NCBI RefSeq assembly: GCF_001949145.1
Contig: NW_019091355.1
Span: forward strand, 1,821,107 to 1,885,106
Source of the DNA: Acanthaster planci
Lineage: Eukaryota; Echinodermata; Asteroidea; Valvatida; Acanthasteridae
Direction: 5' to 3'
DNA: 64,000 bases
Made by a program: the position numbers and the translations under genes. Numbering within the stretch: the stretch's first letter is position 1; each line of letters starts with the position of its first letter. The notes under the pieces were generated by a model. The model had not been told where the DNA came from, did not search any database, and saw only the letters and a program-made list of their open reading frames with translations. Shown here piece by piece: positions 38,901 through 45,932 of the stretch.

Positions 38901-40372
38901 TACATTGAATTTTACAATGCTCACAGCTGCACTCAACCTCTCTTGTAAAGTTTTCCAAAGCAGTGAAATGTAAATGTTGTCCTTCAACAAATTTAACTGC
39001 TAAATGTCAACAACCCGTGTTTACTTTGTTGATTCATGCCAAACAAACATTTGCAGCTTATTTAGTCCTACAATGCAGGCATGGTTTATAATGATAACAA
39101 CAAATTAGGTCACCCTAGGTGATGTCTCTTGTACTAGTGCAACATACCGGTACATGTAACAGCACATATTGTACATGTGATGGTTAGTAGTCGAAAAGCT
39201 GCATACTTTCTGCAATTTTCAGGTATTGAGTCTCCGGTTTCATGCCAGGAAAATCAAAGACTCTTGTGAGCAAGTCCTTTGAAGAGATTTAGGATCTTCT
39301 GAAAACCCCCATTCCAAGAAGTTGACCATCTTCTGTTTGTTTGAATATAAGATTGCAAGGTGTGTGTTGTTTGGCAATAAATTGGCATTGGTAAGTACAG
39401 GAAAACATCTGCTATAAGCCTTAAAATGCCAAAAAATGATCATGTTGTGCAATGCACAAAGCCATTTTAACATCTGCACAAATGCACCTGTACCTAGAAT
39501 GTCTATAACATCATTAACATGAGTATGCACGTATGCAAGCCACCTTTTTTCCAGGAGCGTTTTCAGAAAGAAAAAAAACCATTTGTTTATCATAATAGTG
39601 TGTTTGTCACAGGTCTGCAACTTGTAACATGCATTTACATGTAACATATTTAACTTTATCAAGGAAAACAAGAAAACAAGCGTTGGAGACAAACCATAGG
39701 ACTACGTGTACATCTCCTTTTTTGTCCTGAATCAGAAACCTTTTTGTATCTTTTATCACATTCGCAATCAAATATGATGTAAATTGTTTTAGTCCCTATC
39801 ATAACGGTCACTGACCATTCTGACAAGCGTGACATGCCTCAACAGTAGTTTTTAAAATTGATGCAAATAAAATATCAATGTATTAATAAATACCACTAAA
39901 TGCAGTGAAGGGAAAAGTGGAAAAAATTATAACTTCGACAAAAAAAAGTTTTTCCTGCATGAAAAAAAATAGAGTACCACTTGAAGTTGAAGCCTCTGTG
40001 CACAAACCTGGTGTGACTATGATGAGACTTGTCTGAAAACTTTTCTAAGTAAATGCTTCGGAATTTTCCCACCTGAATTTCACTTTATAGGACATTTTAT
40101 CACTTTCTGATGGCTGCTATAACATTTCAAGGGAAAATTTGTGTTGTCCGTGAGTGGAACTCTTTCCAAAAAACTGTAAATTTTGTAGGGCCTTCAGAGA
40201 AGAGCGCCCTCCCCACAGTTATTCCAATTTTAAAGTACTTAAAAGAATCAATGGGGGAAAATCGATGCTAACTCACCTTCGAGACAACAAGAGGAATACC
40301 AGTTCCCCTCCCTCCTTTCATCCGAAATCCCCACGGAGATCCACCCTCCAGCACTACTGTGTAATTCGCCAT
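5909..40372 (-). CDS. PDZ + proline-rich + SoHo protein (PDLIM/SORBS-like), 3' end outside window
   Basis: Thirteen exons join with consistent phases: 40372-40277, 25039-24888, 24518-24442, 23936-23640, 22509-22291 (or -22360), 20376-20173, 17335-17231, 13543-13268, 12923-12742, 12481-12115, 9967-9806, 6638-6451, 5984-5909. They give about 800 residues and stay open at the last donor. Residues 1-84 form a PDZ domain of ALP/Enigma/ZASP type (start MANYTVVLEGGSPWGFR, later DAQNLIRNATSKLKLALS). Residues 85-740 are proline/serine-rich with recurring W-P motifs and a GAEMFFKRQ block. Residues about 745-798 match the sorbin-homology domain of CAP/ponsin, vinexin and ArgBP2 (GIGPKDETGLPIGLR, then DWYKEMFKTIHK). 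By family the product should scaffold actin anchors such as Z-discs and adhesions; that is inference. SoHo proteins normally carry three C-terminal SH3 domains, none of which is visible here. No LIM or ZM motif was seen between PDZ and SoHo. Confidence 0.92.
5985..6450 (-). other. Intron within the SoHo domain
   Basis: A 466-bp phase-0 intron splits the domain after GLPIGLRA. No repeat or further exon was seen in it. Confidence 0.7.
6451..6638 (-). CDS. PDZ-SoHo gene exon 12: first part of SoHo domain
   Basis: Residues 713-775. After DPSDLPEGAVFQKQTVEGD come TREVTKKTVHKEAPRYQGIG and PKDETGLPIGLRA, the N-terminal half of a sorbin-homology domain. In CAP/ponsin this domain binds flotillin; whether it does so here is not known. 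The acceptor is cttcacag|ATC and the donor GAGCG|gtaggg. Phase is 1 in and 0 out. Confidence 0.92.
6639..9805 (-). other. Intron between exons 11 and 12
   Basis: This 3.2-kb intron contains the Tc1/mariner-like MITE at 7818-8252. A short stretch near 9195-9240 (REKGSRRRPLCLYIF) has acceptor- and donor-like ends but poor splice context. Nothing else is recognisable. Confidence 0.55.
7818..8252. mobile_element. Nonautonomous Tc1/mariner-type MITE, about 435 bp
   Basis: The left end TACAGTCATTTACAAAAGTT (7818 on) and the reverse complement of the right end, TATAGTCACTTGCAAAAGTG (from 8252), agree at 26 of 32 positions. Both ends carry TA and continue into GGACCACCC/AGACCACCC. There is no transposase frame inside. 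Confidence 0.75.
9806..9967 (-). CDS. PDZ-SoHo gene exon 11
   Basis: Fifty-four codons (659-712 without the cassette) begin EREKDHRSHAEYLPPDSS and end THSAKPLHAGTNVSVTT. The acceptor is gctcttag|AAA and the donor ACTG|gtgagc. The exon is symmetric, phase 1-1. No known domain is seen; it is hydrophilic linker before the SoHo domain. Confidence 0.87.
9968..12114 (-). other. Intron between exons 10 and 11
   Basis: A 2.1-kb intron with the candidate cassette exon at 10828-10929. A short ACCAGGTAACTGG-like palindrome (GGGATACCAGTTACCTGGTA) lies at about 11240. Nothing else is supported. Confidence 0.5.
10828..10929 (-). CDS. Candidate cassette exon of PDZ-SoHo gene between exons 10 and 11
   Basis: A 102-nt stretch has a good acceptor (tggccttcag|CAC) and the exact phase 1-1 needed to fit between exons 10 and 11. 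It reads ALDNDPVTYGLSQSENEW then TDVDLKRPFISLAEHR, a composition that looks coding. The donor CGTG|gtcaag is weak. It could be an alternative exon or a chance open frame. Confidence 0.45.
12115..12481 (-). CDS. PDZ-SoHo gene exon 10: largest exon, Pro/Gln-rich
   Basis: Residues 537-658 start EPPLTSSNLQPTWQPPPP and continue through a hydrophilic, probably disordered stretch (SPYRPRDYDQERYNPGYQP, DWPGE) to SVSPTVTLLRNQR. The acceptor is cctgttag|GAG and the donor AGAGAG|gtgagt. Phase is 0 in and 1 out. Confidence 0.9.
12742..12923 (-). CDS. PDZ-SoHo gene exon 9: three W-P motifs
   Basis: Sixty-one codons (476-536) hold AWSPQQ, AWSPAGPAP and PWKPP within a proline-rich stretch, plus GFRPVKLD. 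The acceptor is atctcag|CTG and the donor CCT|gtaagt. Phase is 1 in and 0 out, so it can be skipped without a frameshift only together with exon 10. Confidence 0.9.
13197..13267 (-). other. Possible alternative C-terminus by read-through of exon 8 donor
   Basis: Beyond the exon 8 donor the frame stays open for 23 further codons with an acidic, coding-like composition (GLEEEMFFVDDSSLAVVEEPV) before a TAA stop. Intron retention here would end the protein at about residue 497, giving a PDZ isoform without SoHo. No AATAAA signal was seen close downstream. Confidence 0.35.
13268..13543 (-). CDS. PDZ-SoHo gene exon 8: proline-rich
   Basis: The acceptor ttctcag|ATT opens in phase 1 with DSPEEPPPPRMLATNN. 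SYRPFQPS, a SWPAPPPP motif and SPPKP follow (residues 384-475). The donor AAACCAG|gtacag at 13268 keeps phase 1. If this donor is not used, translation runs on to a stop at 13199-13197, giving a different C-terminus. Confidence 0.87.
15051..15160. mobile_element. MITE with AGGCTTTGCATGG ends, copy 1
   Basis: The left end AGGCTTTGCATGGTAGCCAT and the right end (reverse complement GAGGGCTTGCATGGCTGTCA) form terminal inverted repeats of about 30 bp. The copy at 27183-27304 shares both ends and the GGGAAACCT centre. Confidence 0.7.
15694..15763. mobile_element. Degraded TTAACCC palindromic element
   Basis: The left end TTAACCCTATCCCCCTAG is diverged. The right end GGACTGTTAGGGTTAA is intact and equals the family consensus. 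The element is 70 bp long. Confidence 0.5.
17231..17335 (-). CDS. PDZ-SoHo gene exon 7: GAEMFFKRQ block
   Basis: Thirty-five codons (residues 349-383) include IQLSPVANGRVRKTSRGAEM followed by FFKRQAEQGIARDP. The block GAEMFFKRQ recalls the (K/R)GA-x-LF-x-KRQ motif I associate with the synaptopodin family; this is recalled, not searched. The acceptor is tgcatgcag|AAA and the donor CCCAG|gtatta. The exon is symmetric, phase 1-1. Confidence 0.85.
17620..17700 (+). repeat. tRNA-derived SINE head
   Basis: It has an A-box TGGTCGAGCGG and a B-box GGTTCGAGTCC at normal spacing, with closing arms CTCGG and CCGAG. The anticodon loop has 8 bases and no clear anticodon triplet, and unique sequence follows, so this is a SINE head rather than a working tRNA gene. 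Confidence 0.6.
19038..19096. mobile_element. TTAACCCTAACAGTCCT palindromic MITE, copy 1
   Basis: TTAACCCTAACAGTCCTCA is matched by TGAGGACTGTTAGGGTTAA across a 20-odd-base centre. It shares ends with 54522-54573 and, less well, with 15694-15763 and 59530-59578. Confidence 0.7.
19880..20130. repeat. Near-tandem repeat with CATGCAAA and ATTGGCTG
   Basis: Two units of about 105 bp start at CAAACTTATGACCAATCGTC (19884) and CAAACTTGTGTCCAATCATC (20028). A partial third lies at 19505-19570. ATGCAAAT (octamer-like) recurs at 19841, 19923, 20119 and 20162. It abuts exon 6. Confidence 0.6.
20173..20376 (-). CDS. PDZ-SoHo gene exon 6: polyproline, AWKP motif
   Basis: Residues 281-348 (long-form numbering) begin ASRKTAWKPVTFQPR. 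A run of five prolines follows (VPPPPPDSD), then an acidic DTEDIPPV segment and the basic patch KPKVVKRKLYLS. The VIPPKPK piece is a plausible SH3 ligand core. The acceptor is ttcacag|CTT and the donor CCGG|gtaatt. The exon is symmetric, phase 1-1. Confidence 0.9.
20377..22290 (-). other. Intron between exons 5 and 6
   Basis: A 1.9-kb AT-rich intron. A stretch near 21720-21790 reads ARWKSPRWDGP after an acceptor, but the phases do not fit neighbouring exons. No repeat beyond scattered ACATGT was seen. Confidence 0.5.
22291..22509 (-). CDS. PDZ-SoHo gene exon 5, with two possible donors
   Basis: The acceptor cccatag|TAGGG joins in phase 1 to give VGPSDLNSYCTCNETGC, followed by SRPPRPREPVIQRGEPVKPK and a basic RHRSSFFIRPRSRSS tail. 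Two donors keep phase 1: CGAG|gtgaac ending at 22360, and GATG|gtattt ending at 22291. They differ by 69 nt (23 residues) without shifting frame. The shorter form has the better consensus. Two CxC/C cysteines are present but no zinc-finger spacing. Confidence 0.78.
22510..23639 (-). other. Intron between exons 4 and 5
   Basis: A 1.1-kb intron. The minus strand from about 23500 to 23430 has ATAATGGTTGGAGT and GTTTAAATCCC, resembling decayed A and B boxes of a SINE. Nothing else is supported. Confidence 0.4.
23640..23936 (-). CDS. PDZ-SoHo gene exon 4: Ser/Arg/Thr-rich segment
   Basis: Ninety-nine codons (residues 109-207) include SVDGVTFHGFSPSNVSVTR, a TTTTKVTKTTRSRSPSPIRG stretch likely to be phosphorylated, an acidic run around DSEPENDAPP, and the first tryptophan-proline motif IWTPPG near the end. 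The acceptor is aaacag|GCC and the donor AAAG|gttagt. The exon is symmetric, phase 1-1. Confidence 0.9.
23937..24441 (-). other. Intron between exons 3 and 4
   Basis: A 505-bp intron with a dense run of GTACATGTAC-type palindromes at 24120-24320. No exon or RNA gene was seen. Confidence 0.6.
24442..24518 (-). CDS. PDZ-SoHo gene exon 3: linker
   Basis: A 77-nt exon with acceptor ttttcag|ACC and donor TCAG|gtgagt encodes residues 83-108 (KPRPLNGPVIPSNNN, then MSVQTSASVS). It is low-complexity linker after the PDZ. Phase 2 in matches exon 2, and phase 1 out matches exon 4. Confidence 0.85.
24519..24887 (-). other. Intron between exons 2 and 3
   Basis: A 369-bp AT-rich intron in which nothing is recognisable. 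Confidence 0.6.
24888..25039 (-). CDS. PDZ-SoHo gene exon 2: second half of PDZ
   Basis: Residues 33-82 complete the PDZ fold. INPGSKAAVAQIHIGD is the turn and GD motif, and ERINGQP is the strand after it. DAQNLIRN is the second helix that lines the ligand groove, and SKLKLAL the last strand. The acceptor is catgtag|ATC and the donor AAA|gtgagt. Phase is 0 in and 2 out. Confidence 0.93.
25120..25411 (+). repeat. tRNA-derived SINE with ATA microsatellite tail
   Basis: The A-box TGGCGTAGTGG (25127) and B-box GGTTCAAATCC (25169) are followed by a conserved-looking body (GATTGGGTTTTCAGTCC and a CTCCCACCTC segment). A (AATAAT)n tail runs from 25379 to 25410. It lies just upstream of PDZ exon 2, antisense to the gene. 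Confidence 0.75.
27183..27304. mobile_element. MITE with AGGCTTTACATGG ends, copy 2
   Basis: The ends AGGCTTTACATGGTAGCCAT and, inverted, GAGGGTTTGCATGGCTTCCA define a 122-bp element homologous to 15051-15160. It lies in the giant intron 1 of the PDZ-SoHo gene. Confidence 0.7.
27405..27850. repeat. Cluster of GTACATGTAC palindromes
   Basis: More than ten ACATGT or GTACATGTAC motifs, often joined to ACCGGT, occur here. Similar dense patches are at 19380-19620, 24120-24320 and 30480-30600. Confidence 0.7.
29969..30121. repeat. Tandem repeat, 3 x 51 bp
   Basis: Three copies spaced exactly 51 bp apart (GCAAAACTGTACTCACTGGC at 29971, 30022 and 30073) are almost identical. The only difference seen is C/T in the first copy, so the duplication is recent. 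Because 51 is divisible by three, an open frame repeats 17 residues, but this is not evidence of a gene. Confidence 0.92.
30340..30412 (+). promoter_or_regulatory. YY1-like promoter context in intron 1
   Basis: CAACATGGCGACGG at about 30366 on the plus strand matches the usual YY1 form found just after transcription starts. Short open sequence and a possible donor CTGAA|gtaaac follow at 30412. It could start an antisense or nested transcript. No gene could be assembled from it. Confidence 0.25.
34635..34672 (+). repeat. Tc1/mariner-like terminal repeat, solo
   Basis: TACAGTGCCTTACAAAAATA followed by GTCAATATTCTTCTGCA resembles the common Tc1-type end (CAGTGCCTTGCAAAAGTATTC). No partner end was found nearby. 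Confidence 0.35.
36583..36621. repeat. (TACA)n microsatellite
   Basis: TACATACATACATACATGTA continues into GTACATGTAC. It may show how the dispersed palindromes arise from TACA slippage. Confidence 0.8.
39961..40167. mobile_element. 207-bp MITE, full-length homologue of 61081-61285
   Basis: The body matches the 61.1-kb copy along its length (TGTGCACAAACC, TCTAAGTAAA, CACTTTCTGA and the end TGGAACTCTTTCC). The left end is eroded to AATAGAGTACCAC. It lies 110 bp from PDZ exon 1. Confidence 0.7.
40277..40372 (-). CDS. PDZ-SoHo gene exon 1: start and first half of PDZ
   Basis: This exon has 32 codons, beginning at the first in-frame ATG (40372-40370) and ending at a strong donor AAG|gtgagt. The carboxylate-binding loop reads SPWGFR, the usual form of the PDLIM/ZASP PDZ group, and the PDZ begins at residue 2 as in those proteins. 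The frame is open further upstream without an ATG, so an N-terminal extension from another first exon cannot be excluded. Phase out is 0. Confidence 0.93.
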
Positions 40373-40838
40373 TTTCTCCCGATCGTGTGGTTGGTTCAAA
40401 GTCCACGGAAGAACAGTTTTTCGCGTCCCCGCGGCACTGCGTGAGCTACATTCTTGCTGTGATGAGAGTGCGCAGCCGAGTAAACACACGAGAGGTCAAA
40501 GGGCAACGTGGATGAAAGAAGCACGTTTTTACTAAAGTTGTATAAGTCTCTCAAATTAAGAAAACTGAAACACACAGATTCTTTGGCCGGAGTTGATCTT
40601 TTTAATCCATATAACTACTGTTTTTCATGCTAGTCGAACTTTACCAATCCTTTGGAATGAATGCAGAATTAATTTGGGTGGAATAAAAAGTGTAAATTGT
40701 ATTTTGAGTTGTTTCGTTTCCTCGTGCATTCGGTCAAAGATGTAATGACAGAGGAATTAACCAAGTTTATGAATTGCATCAAGAGGCGACTGCACTCGAG
40801 CGATCGAGACGAGGGATCGGGAATGTGTTTCTGCTGTC
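40373..40838. promoter_or_regulatory. Shared head-to-head promoter region, PDZ-SoHo gene and PBLD
   Basis: Only 466 bp separate the two start codons, which point away from each other. Both 5' UTRs and any core promoters must lie here unless further upstream exons exist. There is no TATA box in an obvious place. The part near 40440-40500 is relatively GC-rich, with a GTGCGCAGC stretch that resembles half an NRF1 site. Transcription starts cannot be placed from sequence alone. Confidence 0.6.
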
Positions 40839-43800
40839 ATGATGGCATCCGAAAATCCTGAAAAATATGTCTTTCCCGGACGAGAGGGAAAACTGCCTAT
40901 TATAACAGTGGATGCTTTCACCGACAAGCCTTTTGCTGGCAATTCAGCGGCCGTCTGCTGCCTCGGCGAGGTGAGGAACCCGGGCTTAACATGCCATTAC
41001 CAAATGGAAATGCCGAGGCCAAAACATTTTGATGACACAATTTGTTGCTGTGCTAGTTTGGTGTACGAGTAGTAAGAGATGTTTGAACCGCTGAAATTAT
41101 GTATCTGTCTTCACGACAGCTGCCAAAAGATAATTCTTTTATATTTGTATTTTTCAGGATATTCCTGAAGAAACAAAGATGAAGATTGCCGCCGAAATGA
41201 ATCTATCAGAAACTGCTTATCTACAGACTCTTGTGCCAGGCGAAACATTTCAGACTGGTACCTAGGCTTTACCTTACTTCGAGAACTGTAAATCACTAAC
41301 GGAGTATCACGCAGTTGTGACTTTAGAGTTCTCGAAGTGCCTTTACCTTACGACATGAATCGTGAAAAAATCACAAATTTCAGATAAGATCTGATGATTT
41401 TTTAGTATGATCTAGTTGAGTGCATACATGCAGATGTCTTTGAAGCCAATGTGACCATGGAGGAATAAGAACACAGTGTGACATAGAAAACTTTTTTGCA
41501 GATGAATATTTTTTTTTTAATTTTTCCCCCGTAATTTCTCCGAAGCAACCCACCTCAGGATTCGTTGGTTCACACCCACCCATGAAGTGGACCTGTGCGG
41601 CCATGCCACCTTGGCTTCAGCTGCGGCGCTATTCTATGTCGTGGGCAACCGCAATGATGCAGTGCGATTCCAGTCCAGGAGCGGCGAGTTGATAGCCAGG
41701 CGGGCAGGGGCCTACATCGGCCTGGACTTCCCGCTGAATATGCCATCACCAGAGGTGTTGTTTTTTTCTGGCTGGTGTCACGCAGAAGTGTCTGGTGTAA
41801 AATATTATCCGCTCATTAGCATACTCCCATTGATTGGTCAGGCCTTCATGATAGAGCAGTTGTCGCCAGAAGTTTGCTAGATAGCGTCTGTCCTTAGCAT
41901 CATCCTTCTGCCGACACTTTTTCCCATTGGACACTTTTCGGCAAGACGCTGGGATCCCATTGAAAGGATTCAAGACTTGTATTATTAAGAGAATTTTTAT
42001 TGAAGAATTTGGATGTTTTCGCACATCTCCACAGTATCTTTAGAGACCACAGTAACTATTATGCAACACTTATGTGGTCCACACAACTGTAGAGCATGCC
42101 TGTGCATGCGAGTGTGCACAAGGGACTGACAACTAACTTTAAAAATGACAATTGATGCTTTTGTAAAAAATTGTCTACAAATTGGTAGATTTATGAGTGT
42201 TAGGGGGAGGATATTGCCAGTCAGTGACAGTTCAGGAAAAATGAGTCTGATGGCCTTTAGAATACCCAGAAATAACGACTAAATTGCAGCAACATGAAAA
42301 TCACAAGATATTATGATCGAATGAGAGTGTGAACAATAGATTTGTGTTGTAACCAACTTTTGTTTGATCTTTCTTTATGTCATGCAGGATAGGGCCCCTC
42401 TAGCACAGCTTATTCAGGTAGGATGTGGCTTTTACAGTTCATAATTATTTCCTTAATCAGTACATTTTTTATGATTAAACCATTACAGTCTGGCCCTCAT
42501 TCACTGACATTTCCATTTGCAATAATGATCATTCTGTTGACCTAAATATTACATGGATGCTGTTGTTGCTGGCAAATCCATCCCAAGTCCACATAAGTCC
42601 TTTAGAAGTCGTTCAGTCTTATATTGTCACTTTTTCAAGTGAGCTGAGACAGGTGTTCTACTGAAACTGAACTGACTTCAGATACACTTGTCCACAAATT
42701 TGTGGTAGAGTCGAGTGCAGCACTTCACCGATCGCCATCACTATAGTTGTCAAATCACCACTCTCTGATTATCGCTTGCTCATTGATCAATTGTTAATCA
42801 TCGGTTACCATGATCATCACATGCAAGATGATTTGGTCAACATTCATCTTTCATGTTATGCAATACCTTGTAATTTTCCATCAACATGATCATAATCACA
42901 TAGTCACACCATCTGCAGGTAACTATTGGTCAACACGTGCCACAAGACGTGTATTACTCAGAAAGGACTAAAAAGTTGCTACTGAGGCTGAGGGATACAG
43001 AGACAAGGTACTGTCAAACTTCAGTATAAAATTCAGTGAGTTTGCCTATCATGAGGTCTAGCGTTCAGAAGAACCTGCAAAACAAAATCAGGGCAACTTT
43101 ACTCATCTTTTAACAAGCACAGTTCTCTAAAATTTCCTTGTTGCAGGGAGAAAGTCCTATCACAAGCCAAAGTTGACGTCTCAATTTAGTTACAGTGTAC
43201 ATGTACATCTATTAAGATTTTCCATAAGTTTTTTCCAAAAGAGAAACTATAGTAAGTTTAGTTAGAAGCAAAAGATTAGATTAGAACGTGAATGGACTGT
43301 ACAGGAGTCAGGCGACTTTTTTATTTGGTGAGCAGATGCATCCAAATGGTGACTTGGCACCAGACGTGTTTTGAGCCAACATGAGCATATTACCACAACT
43401 GGATGTGGTAATATCTTGATAACTGACAGTATCTTCATCAGCTGCCATTTGACAAAGCTGCATAGACTCACTCTCATTGTTTTGTTCAAAACAACTCAAA
43501 AGTTTTACAGTACCTTGTTCTGTCTCGCATGCAGAAGTAATTCCATTGAGTTTAAGGCATTCTGGCATTTCATGTGGGCTTTCCACAGAAAATTTGAAAC
43601 TCTGAGACTAATGTCTTGCAATGCAATTATCCTAGGCTACCCTTGGCCCTATCACACCTGTCGATGTTCAGTTTACTCTGGGAGCAAACCAGGAACTTCT
43701 TCTCCGCTTGCCTGACTCTGCAACTAGGTACATGTACATATAGCGAGAATTTCCAATTTGACAGCGATATGATTATTCCACATCGTCAATGAATTTTGTA

Positions 43801-45277
43801 CCCATTTTATGTTGTAGACGGACAGACTACTGCTCTGACAATGTAAGCCTCATTGATTTGGGAATCTGGGCCCAAGTTTGTCCAAGAATATGTGCTTTAA
43901 ACCTCCTGTGCAATTAGTCTTAATTCAAGATGTTGCTATATTCCTGATGCATGACCATGTTCTTGGAAACTGAAGGATCTGCTATGATAGGGCACTACGA
44001 CTTACAACTCACTGCCTTTCGTAGTGGTATAGGATATATGTACATGTAGTATTTTATTGGCAATATAGTTTTCCCTCTAGCATTGGCCCATTGTCGCAGT
44101 GTCTGCTTAATATGATTCAAAACAGTTTCAGGGGCAAAGTTTACAATGCAGATGTGATATTGGAGATTCCTTGATTTTTCTGGAAATGAAGATCATGCCA
44201 GTGTAAGGAAATTGGCTAAGATGTGCCATGTTAAACATGTTAGTTGCTTTCCCTTTGAACACAAATAGCTCCAGTAAACCGTAAATGGAGAAATGACGAC
44301 TGCTGCCATTTATCATTTCATTTTCTGTGCACGCAGAGAAACTTTGGAGAGTCTGCAGCCCGACTTCGGAGCCATGATGGCCGCTCCCAATCCTCACGCC
44401 AAAGTCAAAGGTGTCATCGTCACCCTGAAGGGTAACCCTGGCAACGGGGCCATCGATGCCGACGGCAAGCAGTACGATTTCGTCTCCCGTTATTTCGCCC
44501 CCTGGCACGGCCTACCCGAGGACCCAGTCACAGGTCAGAAAAGGAGACAAAATGTCCCAGGAATTTCCTGTGCTGTAAGCGCTCAAACTAAACTGAATTG
44601 TACTAATAGGCATGACTGCACAACAGAAACAGATCTGGTAATTGTGCCTATGAATGATATTTTGCATGTGTATAGCTAAGGGTTAACCTATGCTCAGACT
44701 TGTTTTTGAAGAGGGTTGAAGTAAACAGCAGTAGACTTTCCTTTTTCCTATCAGGCTCTGCACACACCGTCTTGGCTGGTTACTGGGCAGAGCAACTTGG
44801 CAAGAAGGAACTCTATGGTAAGAATGTCTTGATCAGTGTTGGAGCAAAGGCTTTGATCCTCAAGGCCAGGGCTTTGACTCTCTAGTCACAACGCTAAGGC
44901 CCTCAAATCAAACCTTAAGTCAACCTAATGGCCAAGGCTCGCATCAAGGCACTACATCACTGGTCTTGATAGGAGATATCCAGTAATAATCTCCATTCAG
45001 TGCATCTCCAGTCCAGGGCAAGTTCCTCAGAGCCACAAGGCATAGAAATTTTCTGATTAACATCCAGTGACCCAAATATCTGGGGTTATAATTTATAAGT
45101 GGTTTGGTCTCATGTGGAGGGGCTCCCCTTAACATCAAATGTATTTCTCTTGCTTGTTTGATAGCTCGTCAGTGTTCCAAGAGGGGTGGAGATATTCAAA
45201 TAAGGGTGCGTGATGATGGGCGCGTTGATCTGCTGGGCAAAGCGACAGTAGTTCTACAGGGAGAAATTACTCTTTAA
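40839..45277 (+). CDS. PBLD: Phenazine biosynthesis-like domain protein (PhzF family)
   Basis: Eight exons: 40839-40970, 41158-41257, 41546-41754, 42388-42417, 42919-43007, 44337-44533, 44755-44817, 45165-45277. They give 310 aa, close to the length of vertebrate PBLD. The family shares the PhzF two-lobed isomerase fold. The in vivo reaction of animal PBLD is not established. Landmarks are DAFTDKPFAGNSAAVC (25-40), MNLSET with Glu62 at the position of the PhzF catalytic glutamate, RWFTPTHEVDLCGHATLA, FAPWHGLPEDPVTGSAHTVL and RGGDIQIRV near the C-terminus. Exon 3 must use the acceptor ctccgaag|CA at 41546. The nearby cacctcag at 41558 would break the frame. Exon 4 is a 30-nt microexon. The ATG at 40839 is followed at once by a second ATG. 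A polyadenylation signal AATAAA lies at 45927. Confidence 0.97.
41755..44336 (+). other. PBLD introns 3-5
   Basis: Introns of 633, 501 and 1329 bp flank the microexon 42388-42417 and exon 42919-43007. No repeat family or RNA gene was recognised. Scattered GTACATGT occurs near 43198 and 44040. Confidence 0.6.
42388..42417 (+). CDS. PBLD: PBLD microexon 4 (30 nt)
   Basis: Flanked by atgcag and gtagga, this encodes DRAPLAQLIQ in phase 0-0. It joins the end of the first lobe (NMPSPE) to the VTIGQHVPQDVYYSERT segment. Introns of 633 bp and 501 bp flank it. Confidence 0.85.
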
Positions 45278-45926
45278 AGAGTTCCTTTGTGAGCCTCAAA
45301 CTTCTCCGAATAGTGAAGTTTCATATTTACACCTTAATTTAGGGCTTTTCAGGTAAATTGCATCAAACACTTGGCAAATATTGTCTTGTCTTGTAAACAT
45401 GAAGAAGTGCAGATTGTAGTTGGTCCAAGATAAATGATCCAGTTGTTAGGTTTTGGTTGTCAGCCCATGCAAATATTTTCATCCAATTTGAGTATTAAAT
45501 TGAATTTTAAGATTTACTTTTCATAAACCATTTTGCCTTTTTTTTTTGTGGAGAACTATTTTCTTTTTTTCTCTTCATTGCATTTGTCCCTTTACGTGAT
45601 TGCAGACATAAGACCCTTTTAACTGAAATAGGCGAAATCATTCAGGTATTTTGTTCAAAGAAGTTTACATTGTGTCAATGGAATTAATATTTATGAGATC
45701 AGATATTACAAAGTTGTATGATGATGTTTGAAGATGGATGTCTTTTAGACTTTCGGTTCTCAAACTTACAATAATCGTTATGATTTTCATAAATTTATAT
45801 ACTTCAAGAAAGGGAAACTCAACTGATTTTGCTCGTACCACTCTTTTGAATGAAGTAGTACATAGAAAGTTGTGTGGCATATCTGGCACTGGCATTTCAA
45901 ATGAAACAGCAAACCAAAATCTCTGA

Positions 45927-45932
45927 AATAAA
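45927..45932 (+). terminator. Likely PBLD polyadenylation signal
   Basis: The first AATAAA on the plus strand at a plausible distance after the PBLD stop sits about 650 nt downstream. The spacing would give an ordinary 3' UTR. An AATAAA also occurs on the opposite strand a few bases further on, as expected between convergent genes. Confidence 0.45.

Larger units (their letters stand above)
25040..40276 (-). other. Giant intron 1 of PDZ-SoHo gene (15.2 kb)
   Basis: It interrupts the PDZ domain between LVVSK and INPGS. It holds a SINE, two MITEs, the 51-bp tandem repeat, GTACATGTAC clusters and a YY1-like ATGGCGAC context at 30370 on the plus strand. The longest open frame (31653-32156, 167 aa) looks noncoding. 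There is no tRNA gene or recognisable nested protein. Confidence 0.6.

Noticed and set aside
39240-39692. 150-aa minus-strand open frame
   Set aside because: Hydrophobic, low-information sequence with no splice or homology support, inside intron 1.
41551-41558. Acceptor cacctcag for PBLD exon 3
   Set aside because: Joining there breaks the frame before RWFTPTHEVDLCGHATLA. The acceptor ctccgaag at 41545 restores it.
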